Shown here: positions 1 through 5,661 of the stretch, in pieces
Position numbering within the stretch: the stretch's first letter is position 1
Layout of the letters: each line of letters begins with the position of its first letter
Source of the DNA: an uncultured Micrococcales bacterium
Lineage (GTDB): Bacteria > Actinomycetota > Actinomycetes > Actinomycetales > Microbacteriaceae
Length of the DNA stretch: 5,848 bases
Reading direction: 5' to 3'
NCBI GenBank assembly: GCA_903824455.1
Contig: CAIJWY010000229.1
Span: 1 to 5,848, forward strand
Notes under the pieces: model-generated
What the model was told of the DNA's origin: nothing
What the model saw: the letters and a program-made list of their open reading frames with translations, nothing else
The model's database searches: none
Program-made: the position numbers and the translations under genes

Positions 1-1
1 C

Positions 2-220
2 GACATTCGCCGTGAATTGAAGACTGCCGCCAAAGCGGTTCGGGTTCTGCCGAAGGGTGCGCAACGGGCCGTTGGTAGCGCGCAAATGCTCTTTCAGACT
101 CTAAACGACCTGATATCAATTACCCCAGCTAAGAAATTAATGACCACCCGAATTCGCGTTCCGGACTGGCTCAAAATCGTACTGGTCACTCGCGTAACGT
201 TCGGATGGATGCCTAAATGA
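2..220 (+). CDS. crtB: Phytoene synthase CrtB, C-terminal 72 residues (5' end outside window)
   Basis: The reading frame is open from the first in-frame base and ends at TGA 218-220. The visible tail has the pattern of the last helices of squalene/phytoene synthases: a basic LPKGAQRAV stretch, then a helix, then ITPAKKLMTTRIRVPDWLK, matching the family's 'R..VP...K' ending. The catalytic aspartate-rich motifs lie upstream of the window. The family condenses two GGPP molecules into 15-cis-phytoene at the membrane surface. A TTG at 17 could act as a start in isolation, but the frame continues upstream and a 67-residue protein would lack any active site, so this is a window-edge truncation rather than a small gene. 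The stop overlaps the crtI start by 4 bp (ATGA). Identification relies heavily on the crtI neighbour; the tail alone would be only moderately diagnostic. Confidence 0.85.
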   Translation, partial: DIRRELKTAAKAVRVLPKGAQRAVGSAQMLFQTLNDLISITPAKKLMTTRIRVPDWLKIVLVTRVTFGWMPK

Positions 221-1833
221 AAAAAGCAGTAGTTATCGGCGGCGGCATTGCCGGCCTATCAACGGCCGCGTTGCTGGCCAAAAGTGGCATGGAAGTTACT
301 GTTCTAGAAGCCCGCGAGCGCACCGGTGGCCGCGCCTACACCTTCGAGAAAGACGGCTTCTTTTTCGAAACCGGCCCGAGCTGGTATCTCATGCCGGGTG
401 CATTCGAGCAGTTCTTCAAGCTCATGGGCACAACGGCCGATCGGGAACTAAACCTCGTTCGCCTAGACCCTGCCTATCAAACTCGCAATGAGGGAGATAA
501 AGAGGTTTTGGTTATTCGTGAAAAACTAGCCGACAACATCAAGCTCTTTGAGAGCATCGAGCCTGGCGCCGGCAAACAGCTGCAGAAGTATGTTGACTCG
601 GCCGAAGACACCTACAACATCTCAATTGATCACTTTCTATATACCAACTTCGAGAACACCAAGTCGTTCACGAACCCAGCTGTTCTGAAACGTGCCGCAA
701 CCTTCGTGTCGCACCTACTCACTTCTCTAGACACATTCGCCTCGAAGCACGTGAAAGACGATCGCCTGCGCAAGGTGCTCAACTTCCCTGCCGTGTTCCT
801 AGGCGCCAGCCCATACAACACCCCGAGCATGTATCACCTGATGTCTCACGTAGACATGAACGTAGGCGTTTTCTACCCGATGGGTGGTTTTTACACAATC
901 ATTCAGGCGATTGAAAACCTGGCCAAGAAGCACGGCGCCAAAGTTCACTGCAACTCGAAAGTAACCAAGATCGTTACCTCAAAAGGCGCCGACGAACTCA
1001 CCATGATTGGTGAGATTCCGCTACCGGAAGCAGGAAAGTCGAGAGTCACCGGCGTTATGGTGGGCGACATCTTCTACCCTGCCGATGTTGTGGTTGGTAA
1101 CGCGGATCTTCACCACGTTGAAACTCAGCTGTTGAACCCCAACGAACAAACCCTTCCGCAGAAGTGGTGGGACAAGCACGAACCAGGGCCTTCAGCGATG
1201 CTTCTCATGCTCGGCGTGAAGGGCGCACTTCCACAGCTGGCACACCACACGCTTTTGAACTCCAAAGACTGGGGTAAGAACTTCGACGAGGTATTCCACA
1301 AAGCCGACGGCAAGCGCAAGGTTCCTAACCCGGCCAGCCTCTACATCTGCAACCCGAGCAAAACCGACCCGAACGTTGCTCCAGCCGGTTACGAGAACCT
1401 GTTCGTGCTCGTGCCGATTGCTGCCGACCCGAGCATCGGTGGTCGCGGAGACGAAAAGTTTGAAAAGGCAGCCGACGACATCATCGACCAAATTGCAACC
1501 TGGTGTGATATCCCAGATTTGCAGGAACGCATCGTCGTTCGCCACAGCATGGGTCCCCGTGATTTTGTGACCGAGCTAAACGCTTGGCAGGGAACCGCGC
1601 TCGGCATGGCTCACACGCTCAAGCAGAGTGCGTTCTTCCGCCCAGCGAACATGAGCAAGAAGGTCAAGGGACTTTATTACGCCGGCCACCACACGGTTCC
1701 TGGTATCGGGCTTCCGATGTGTCTTATCGGCGCGGAACTCGTTTACAAGCGTCTCGTTGGCGATAAGAGTAATGGCCCGATCGAGAATGAATTACAAAAA
1801 CTTAGCGACGACGCTTGGGTCGGCCTGAAGTGA
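217..1833 (+). CDS. crtI: Phytoene desaturase CrtI
   Basis: This 538-residue FAD-dependent desaturase is of usual length for bacterial CrtI (about 490-550) and is expected to convert phytoene to lycopene at the membrane. The N-terminus carries the Rossmann nucleotide-binding motif GGGIAGLSTA (residues 8-17), followed by an acidic strand end at E31 and the RTGGRA motif (about 35-40). GPSWYLMP (53-60) and YPMGGFY (from about 220) are typical CrtI segments. The C-terminal FAD-contact motif YYAGHHTVPGIGLPM (about 487-501) is clear. The ATG at 217 is supported by position: the Rossmann strand begins at residue 3, and the ATG overlaps the crtB stop by 4 bp. A weak GGATGG sits about 8 nt upstream, so coupling with crtB translation is likely. 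The gene is followed by a 4-bp GTGA overlap with crtYe. Related amine-oxidase-like desaturases (CrtN, CrtO) are less likely given the neighbours. The number of desaturation steps is inferred from the C50 context. Confidence 0.95.
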   Translation: MKKAVVIGGGIAGLSTAALLAKSGMEVTVLEARERTGGRAYTFEKDGFFFETGPSWYLMPGAFEQFFKLMGTTADRELNLVRLDPAYQTRNEGDKEVLVIREKLADNIKLFESIEPGAGKQLQKYVDSAEDTYNISIDHFLYTNFENTKSFTNPAVLKRAATFVSHLLTSLDTFASKHVKDDRLRKVLNFPAVFLGASPYNTPSMYHLMSHVDMNVGVFYPMGGFYTIIQAIENLAKKHGAKVHCNSKVTKIVTSKGADELTMIGEIPLPEAGKSRVTGVMVGDIFYPADVVVGNADLHHVETQLLNPNEQTLPQKWWDKHEPGPSAMLLMLGVKGALPQLAHHTLLNSKDWGKNFDEVFHKADGKRKVPNPASLYICNPSKTDPNVAPAGYENLFVLVPIAADPSIGGRGDEKFEKAADDIIDQIATWCDIPDLQERIVVRHSMGPRDFVTELNAWQGTALGMAHTLKQSAFFRPANMSKKVKGLYYAGHHTVPGIGLPMCLIGAELVYKRLVGDKSNGPIENELQKLSDDAWVGLK

Positions 1834-2150
1834 ATTTCATCTACCTACTAACTTTGGCTGTGGCACTGGCCGGGTTGGTGGCTCTGGATTTCACTCACAA
1901 ACTAGCGTTTACTAAAAACGCTAAAGCGGCTCTCGCGGCAACCGGTATCCCTTATATCTTTTTTGTAATTTGGGACTTCACCGGAATCAATCTGGGCATC
2001 TTCTTCAAAGGCGCATCTCCCTATCTGACCGGCCTGATGATTGCGCCTGATTTCCCCGTTGAAGAACTCTTCTTTCTAGCTGTGCTCTGCTACTCCACTT
2101 TGATCATGGCTACCTGGTTGCCGATAGTTCTCAAGAGGCGCCAAAAATGA
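1830..2150 (+). CDS. crtYe: Lycopene cyclase subunit, CrtYe/CrtYc type (first half of split cyclase)
   Basis: A small 106-residue integral membrane protein of the heterodimeric lycopene cyclase family. It shows about three hydrophobic segments (roughly residues 2-20, 36-60 and 78-99) and the family's acidic PVEELFF motif at 76-82, where the glutamates are thought to act in proton-driven ring closure. The chosen start is GTG 1830, because it gives the same 4-bp overlap with the preceding stop (GTGA) as the other junctions and begins directly with the first membrane segment. An alternative TTG at 1815 would add five residues (MGRPE) and lengthen the overlap to 19 bp. No convincing Shine-Dalgarno sequence precedes either start, so translation probably depends on ribosomes finishing crtI. 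It should work only together with CrtYf. Whether the enzyme makes beta, epsilon or gamma rings cannot be told from sequence. Confidence 0.88.
   Translation: MNFIYLLTLAVALAGLVALDFTHKLAFTKNAKAALAATGIPYIFFVIWDFTGINLGIFFKGASPYLTGLMIAPDFPVEELFFLAVLCYSTLIMATWLPIVLKRRQK
2134..2138 (+). promoter_or_regulatory. Ribosome binding site for crtYf
   Basis: AGAGG lies inside the crtYe 3' end, 8 nt before the ATG at 2147. This spacing supports 2147 rather than the internal ATG at 2162 as the crtYf start. Confidence 0.6.
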
Positions 2151-2428
2151 CCTACGGTGAAATGAATTTGATTTTTTTGGTTTTGGCTGGCTTAGCGGCT
2201 TGGATTTTAAAAAGCCGATACCAATGTTTCACCAATACATTTTTACTCTTGCCAATGCTGGTGCTCACGGCAGCCTTCGACAACCTCATTATCGTCATGG
2301 GAATTGTTCAATACGACACCGCAAAACTCATTGGCCTCTATGTTGGAACTGTGCCCATTGAAGACTTCGCCTACACGGTTGTTGCCGTGCTGCTTGTTCC
2401 AGCGATCTGGAAGGCGGCAAGCAAATGA
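2147..2428 (+). CDS. crtYf: Lycopene cyclase subunit, CrtYf/CrtYd type (second half of split cyclase)
   Basis: A 93-residue membrane protein paralogous in layout to CrtYe: three hydrophobic segments (about 5-21, 31-52 and 74-90) and an acidic PIEDFAY motif at 70-76, the counterpart of PVEELFF in its partner. The pair resembles the two halves of the fused CarRP/CrtYB-type cyclase domain and acts on lycopene or its C50 elongated form at the membrane. The start at 2147 overlaps the crtYe stop as ATGA and has an AGAGG ribosome binding site 8 nt upstream. The stop overlaps the crtEb start in the same way. Conservation of the acidic motif in both halves argues that both subunits are functional. Ring specificity is not predictable here, so the symbol follows the Corynebacterium naming by analogy of gene order. 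Confidence 0.88.
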   Translation: MTYGEMNLIFLVLAGLAAWILKSRYQCFTNTFLLLPMLVLTAAFDNLIIVMGIVQYDTAKLIGLYVGTVPIEDFAYTVVAVLLVPAIWKAASK

Positions 2429-3303
2429 AACTGAGTGCAAAGTTGAATTACATCTTTTGGTCGTCACGTCCGATTTCTTGGGTCAATACCGCGTTCCCTT
2501 TCACTGCCGCCTACCTTTTCGTGGAACGCAGAATCGACCTCACGTTTATCATCGGTACTCTGTTCTTTCTGATTCCCTACAACCTGCTCATGTATGGCAT
2601 CAACGACGTCTTCGATTACGAAAGTGATTTGCGAAACCCACGCAAGGGCGGCATCGAGGGCGCGCTGCTACCGAAAGCAATTCACCGCACGGTTATCTGG
2701 GCCTCAATCTTCAGCTGCCTACCGTTTGTGGTTTACCTGCTCTTCGTTGGCAATCTGCAGTCTGGGTTCTGGTTAGGTTTGGTCTTGTTTACCGTGGTTG
2801 CCTATTCGGCCAAGCATTTGCGCTTCAAAGAGAAACCATTACTCGACTCGGTGACTTCGGCTTGCCATTTCGCCGGTCCGTTGGTTTTTGCCCTGGCGCT
2901 CACCGACGTAAATCTCGCCGATGACAAGGTTGTTGCCATGCTGGCAGCATTTATGCTCTGGGGCATGGGTTCACACGCTTTTGGAGCCGTGCAAGATATC
3001 AAGGCCGATCGCGACGGCGGCATCGCCAGCATCGCTACCTACTTTGGAGCAAGAAATACAACACGCAGCGCTCTAGTGATGTATCTATCGGCTGGTTTCT
3101 ACCTGCTCACCCTCGGTTGGCCCGCCAATCTAGTAGCGATAGCAGCTGTCCCCTACATCGCAATCCTCATGCCCCACCTAAACATCACCGACGAAACCTG
3201 TGAAACCGCCAACAGAGGTTGGAAGCGGTTCATCTACCTAAACTTCTTCGCGGGGATGGTGGTCACACTAGTGGTGAACTACATCGCCACTACTAGCGGC
3301 TAG
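2425..3303 (+). CDS. crtEb: Lycopene elongase, UbiA-family prenyltransferase (CrtEb type)
   Basis: A 292-residue polytopic membrane protein of the UbiA prenyltransferase superfamily, normal length for the family. The first prenyl-diphosphate/Mg2+ binding motif is NDVFDYESD (60-68), fitting NDxxDxxxD. The second is DIKADRD (191-197), in the cytoplasmic loop typical of UbiA enzymes. About seven to nine hydrophobic segments surround these loops. In the crt operon context the enzyme is expected to transfer C5 units from dimethylallyl diphosphate to both ends of lycopene, giving flavuxanthin-like C50 carotenoids that CrtYe/CrtYf then cyclise. GGAAGG at 2409-2414 is a good ribosome binding site, 10 nt before the ATG, and the ATG overlaps the crtYf stop by 4 bp. 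The gene order crtI-YeYf-Eb matches the Corynebacterium glutamicum decaprenoxanthin cluster. Menaquinone- or chlorophyll-type prenyltransferases share the fold, but the neighbours make the carotenoid role much more likely. The stop overlaps the convergent downstream gene. Confidence 0.92.
   Translation: MKLSAKLNYIFWSSRPISWVNTAFPFTAAYLFVERRIDLTFIIGTLFFLIPYNLLMYGINDVFDYESDLRNPRKGGIEGALLPKAIHRTVIWASIFSCLPFVVYLLFVGNLQSGFWLGLVLFTVVAYSAKHLRFKEKPLLDSVTSACHFAGPLVFALALTDVNLADDKVVAMLAAFMLWGMGSHAFGAVQDIKADRDGGIASIATYFGARNTTRSALVMYLSAGFYLLTLGWPANLVAIAAVPYIAILMPHLNITDETCETANRGWKRFIYLNFFAGMVVTLVVNYIATTSG
3269..3292 (+). repeat. Short hairpin at the 3' end of crtEb, possible weak transcription stop
   Basis: TAGTGGTG (3269-3276) can pair with CGCCACTA (3285-3292): eight pairs including one G-U, with an 8-nt loop. 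It lies within the last codons of crtEb. No run of T follows, so it is not a canonical intrinsic terminator. The wobble pair forms only in the + strand RNA; on the - strand it would be an A-C mismatch. The structure may simply be chance. Confidence 0.25.
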
Positions 3304-3304
3304 T
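3292..3304. repeat. 13-bp perfect palindrome carrying both convergent stop codons
   Basis: ACTAGC-G-GCTAGT is a perfect inverted repeat around base 3298. The + strand TAG of crtEb (3301-3303) and the - strand TAG of the convergent metalloprotease gene (3293-3295) sit symmetrically in the two arms, so the proteins end in TSG and TSR. It joins the two genes with an 11-bp overlap and no spacer. Confidence 0.7.
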
Positions 3305-4081
3305 CCAGGTAATCAAAAACCTGCGGTCGAATCTAGGGGAACACTTCGAACAAGACAGCGGACTCTTCGGCTTTCGATGACGATAAACCGTGTGACCGTT
3401 CGGGCAAACGCCAATAAGTTTCGCCGTGGCGTTACCAATTTCATCACCGGAAATTTTTAGGTGGGTGTAGCCAATTCGGGTGGCGATGTCTTTCCATTTC
3501 TTACTGTGACCCGCTTTCGAGCCGGCCATCGCGTGCGCGATCTCGTGGCGCATCACCTGATCAATCTCGGGAAGAGTATGAAGGTCAACGAAATAGCGCG
3601 AAAGGGAAATGAGATTCTCCTCATATTTGCAAACCCCCAAGCGCTTCTTGGCCGAATCAAAGCCAAACGACCAAACGTCGAGATCGAGATGCTCTGCCAT
3701 CAGGGTTTCGGCGATTTTCCGAACCAGGTCGTAGCGATCGCAACTGAATCGAAGGTAACGAAACTTTCCCTCGTTGAATTCTCGGCCTGGCAGAAAGCCA
3801 ACGGTGTTATAAAACTCTTGGGTAGCGGTGTCGTCAACCTTGCAGGAGGTGTGAATCGAAGCCAGCTTGAGGTCATATATCGCAAACGAAATTGCCGTTT
3901 GATAGGCCTCAACGTACTCTTCGTATTCGAAGCTGCCTTCGCCTACTTCCCAGTGCAGTTCGCACTTGCCCTTTACGGCATCCAGTATTTCTAAGGTAAT
4001 TGACCCAACAAATTTGTCGCGCGCAGTCTGGTAGAAGTCCCAATTCAGGGGCGCCGTCTTCACTGCGGTTAGAGAATTCAT
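3293..4081 (-). CDS. SprT-like zinc metalloprotease with N-terminal degenerate GNAT-like domain
   Basis: A soluble 262-residue protein with no signal peptide. The C-terminal half (about 113-262) is SprT-like: W-x-F-x-FD around 137-142, a RLGVCKY strand, an LSRYFV segment, then the metalloprotease helix MRHEIAHAMAG with HExxH at 179-183 and a probable third zinc ligand H192 in GHSKKW. A zinc ribbon follows, CPNGH (226-230) and CSKC (244-247), with first-knuckle spacing C-x3-H instead of C-x2-C. The N-terminal ~110 residues resemble a RimJ/RimL-type GNAT acetyltransferase: VGSITLEIL strand, ELHWEV, a long helix, then TATQEFYNTVGF (85-96), which matches the GNAT 'S..v.eklGF' end. The acetyl-CoA loop normally reading R/Q-xxGxG/A is replaced by an acidic FEYEEY stretch, so acetyltransferase activity is doubtful. 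The family includes DNA-protein crosslink proteases; the role here is unknown. AGAGG lies only 3 nt before the ATG, and a TAACTT 8 nt upstream suggests a leaderless option. Convergent with crtEb and divergent from the permease, it is a separate transcription unit with no evident link to carotenoids. Confidence 0.85.
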   Translation of the reverse strand: MNSLTAVKTAPLNWDFYQTARDKFVGSITLEILDAVKGKCELHWEVGEGSFEYEEYVEAYQTAISFAIYDLKLASIHTSCKVDDTATQEFYNTVGFLPGREFNEGKFRYLRFSCDRYDLVRKIAETLMAEHLDLDVWSFGFDSAKKRLGVCKYEENLISLSRYFVDLHTLPEIDQVMRHEIAHAMAGSKAGHSKKWKDIATRIGYTHLKISGDEIGNATAKLIGVCPNGHTVYRHRKPKSPLSCSKCSPRFDRRFLITWTSR

Positions 4082-4089
4082 ACGCCTCT

Positions 4090-4095
4090 AAGTTA
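4090..4095 (-). promoter_or_regulatory. Candidate -10 element (TAACTT) for the metalloprotease gene, leaderless type
   Basis: On the - strand TAACTT, preceded by TG, ends 8 nt before the ATG at 4081. Actinobacterial TANNNT -10 boxes at this distance commonly give transcripts starting at or next to the start codon. No good -35 box is seen. It competes with the alternative TATAAG further upstream. Confidence 0.35.
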
Positions 4096-4107
4096 CAAGG
4101 TGTTTCG

Positions 4108-4113
4108 CTTATA
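4108..4113 (-). promoter_or_regulatory. Alternative -10 element (TATAAG) for the metalloprotease gene
   Basis: On the - strand TATAAG matches five of six bases of the sigma-70 -10 consensus and would place transcription start about 20 nt before the ATG. This would leave room for the AGAGG ribosome binding site. The matching -35 (TTAAAT at 17-nt spacing) is poor. Confidence 0.3.
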
Positions 4114-4159
4114 TCTTTGCTTCTCTAAAAATTTAATATCGACACGCCGTTTCGCCAAG

Positions 4160-4182
4160 TTAACAGCAACTTAACAGGTAAC
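4160..4182 (+). repeat. Tandem imperfect repeat TTAACAGcAAC / TTAACAGgtAAC, possible operator
   Basis: Two adjacent copies, 4160-4170 and 4171-4182, share TTAACAG and a terminal AAC. GTTAA (4159-4163) and TTAAC (4171-4175) also form an inverted pair. The block sits directly upstream of the permease start and overlaps its candidate -10 box, the position expected of a repressor site. No known operator is recognised. Confidence 0.4.
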
Positions 4183-4184
4183 TT
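4179..4184 (+). promoter_or_regulatory. Candidate -10 element (TAACTT) for the permease operon, leaderless type
   Basis: TAACTT ends 7 nt before the ATG at 4192, which would put the transcription start at or beside the start codon. This fits the lack of a well-placed Shine-Dalgarno sequence: the nearest AGGT, at 4176-4179, is 12 nt away. No clear -35 box is visible. Confidence 0.35.
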
Positions 4185-4191
4185 TCTCACT

Positions 4192-5565
4192 ATGACAACT
4201 ATTAACCCAAACCCTGCTTCGGCAGGTGCAATCGAAACCAACGACATTCAGCCGATTCCATCGGGTGAGCGTCACGGCAAACCGTGGCACCTATTCACTG
4301 TTTGGTCGTCCCCGAACCTCGAGTTCGCAACCGTATTCATCGGAGCCCTAGCGGTTTTTGCTGGCCTAAACGTGTGGCAGGCAATTCTTGCCGTCGCTCT
4401 AGGTAACGCACTGGCTGCTGTAACCCACGGCTGGTTCTCCAGCTGGGGTCCAAAGTATGGCGTTCCACAAATGGTTCTTAGCCGCACCGCTTTTGGTCGA
4501 CTAGGTAACATCATCCCGGCCGCTACCTCAACTTTGGTGGCAGGTATCGGATGGTTCGCCGTGAACACCACTTCTGGTGCTTTTGCGCTAACCTCGCTAA
4601 CTAATCTGCCAGTTTCAGTCTCGGTGACCATAATCATCGTGGTTCAGGTTGTAGCCGCATTCATCGGCCACAACTTCATCCAGAAGTTTGAGCGTTACGC
4701 GTTCTTCTACCTAGCCGCAGTCTTCGCTGTGGTAAGCGTGATCGTAATCTCGCAGGGCAAGCTTGCCGGTGTTGAGGTTGGAACTGACTTCAAGTGGGGC
4801 GCATTCAGCGTTGGTGTTGCACTTGCCTACGGTTACACCCAGGGCTGGACTCCATTCGCTGCTGACTTCACCCGCTACCTACCAGCTAACAGCTCGCCTC
4901 GCGCGGTTGGCCTAGCTGCCGGTTTGGGTAACTTCAGCGCAACCACACTGCTCATGGCCGTTGGAGCAATCGCGTGGACCGGTGTAGTTGGGGATGGACT
5001 ACCAACCTCTGCATTTGTTGCCGTTTTGCCTCAGTGGCTAGCGGTGCTCACACTGATCGGTATCGCAGTAGGTTCGGTTTCGGCCAACGTACTAAACATC
5101 TACTCGGGAACCATGTCGTTCATTGCTGCCGGTGTGAAGTTTGGCTTCAAGACCCGTCGCGCAATCATGGTTGTTCTTGCCGGTGTAATCGGTGGTGGGC
5201 TTTCTTACCTAGCAGTTGAAGACAACTTCAAGCAGCTGTTTGAACTCTTCCTACTTACCGTTGGTTACTGGCTAGCACCATGGGTTGCCATCCTGGTAGT
5301 AGACAAGATTCTTCGTAAGGGTCAGGACATCCGTCCGCTAATCGCTGAGAACAGCAAGCACGAGAACTGGATTGGCCCTGTGGTCTTTGTAGTTACCGTG
5401 GCTGCGTCGATCTACCTATTTGCGAAGACCGAAATGCCTAAGGCACAGTTCTACGGCATCTTCACTGGACCAGGACCTGACAACGGTGACTGGACGGCAC
5501 TGGCTGGCGGATTGAGTGCAGCAGTTCTGTACTACGTTCTATTCAAGCTAACCAACAAGAAGTAA
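4192..5565 (+). CDS. codB: NCS1-family nucleobase permease, probable cytosine permease
   Basis: A 457-residue polytopic membrane protein with about 12 hydrophobic segments after a ~35-residue hydrophilic N-terminus, the normal size and layout of nucleobase:cation symporter-1 proteins. The NCS1 signature is seen at 86-105 (GPKYGVPQMVLSR followed by TAFGRLGN), and a second family segment at 218-230 (GWTPFAADFTRYL). These transporters import cytosine, purines, allantoin, hydantoins or thiamine precursors with Na+ or H+. Cytosine is favoured here because a cytosine-deaminase-type gene begins 28 nt downstream, evidently in the same operon. The ATG at 4192 is the first plausible start and lacks a good Shine-Dalgarno, which may mean leaderless translation. 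The gene is divergent from the metalloprotease gene across a 110-bp region. Substrate is inferred from context; family membership is firm. Confidence 0.88.
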   Translation: MTTINPNPASAGAIETNDIQPIPSGERHGKPWHLFTVWSSPNLEFATVFIGALAVFAGLNVWQAILAVALGNALAAVTHGWFSSWGPKYGVPQMVLSRTAFGRLGNIIPAATSTLVAGIGWFAVNTTSGAFALTSLTNLPVSVSVTIIIVVQVVAAFIGHNFIQKFERYAFFYLAAVFAVVSVIVISQGKLAGVEVGTDFKWGAFSVGVALAYGYTQGWTPFAADFTRYLPANSSPRAVGLAAGLGNFSATTLLMAVGAIAWTGVVGDGLPTSAFVAVLPQWLAVLTLIGIAVGSVSANVLNIYSGTMSFIAAGVKFGFKTRRAIMVVLAGVIGGGLSYLAVEDNFKQLFELFLLTVGYWLAPWVAILVVDKILRKGQDIRPLIAENSKHENWIGPVVFVVTVAASIYLFAKTEMPKAQFYGIFTGPGPDNGDWTALAGGLSAAVLYYVLFKLTNKK

Positions 5566-5580
5566 CAGAAAACTAAATCG

Positions 5581-5585
5581 AGAGG
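5581..5585 (+). promoter_or_regulatory. Ribosome binding site for the cytosine deaminase gene
   Basis: AGAGG lies 8 nt before the ATG at 5594, a good Shine-Dalgarno and the clearest outside the crt operon. It partly overlaps the palindrome GAGGCCTC (5582-5589) and borders the 13-bp inverted repeat beginning at 5585, so its accessibility may depend on RNA folding. Confidence 0.65.
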
Positions 5586-5661
5586 CCTCGGCAATGGAAT
5601 TCAAAGTTGGACAGATCTTCGCAACAGATGAAGAAAAGCTCAGCGTTGCCATTGCCGAGGC
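5585..5661 (+). repeat. 13-bp perfect inverted repeat over the deaminase start codon, with competing hairpin
   Basis: GCCTCGGCAATGG (5585-5597) is perfectly complementary to CCATTGCCGAGGC (5649-5661), with a 51-nt loop. The left arm contains the last base of the Shine-Dalgarno and the whole ATG. The right arm's CCGAGG (5655-5660) can instead pair with CCTCGG at 5665-5670 across a 4-nt loop. The two pairings exclude each other, so the start could be hidden or exposed. The complementarity is read directly; any regulatory role is inference. Confidence 0.5.

Noticed and set aside
17..220. A separate small gene starting at TTG 17
   Set aside because: The frame is open upstream to the window edge and the sequence matches the tail of phytoene synthase, so it is a truncated view of crtB.
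1192..1545. A 117-codon open frame on the - strand inside crtI
   Set aside because: It is fully contained in crtI, which has strong family motifs throughout. The translation shows no coherent domain.
2304..2627. A 107-codon + frame spanning the crtYf/crtEb junction
   Set aside because: It is out of frame with two well-supported genes and its product has no family features.
3000..3040. GCATCGC short direct repeats in crtEb
   Set aside because: They occur in coding sequence for a GGIASIA stretch with common codons and show no array or periodicity.
3461..3994. A 177-codon open frame on the + strand opposite the metalloprotease gene
   Set aside because: It lies entirely antisense to a gene with clear HExxH and zinc-ribbon motifs, shows no recognisable domain and has no ribosome binding site; it is a shadow frame.
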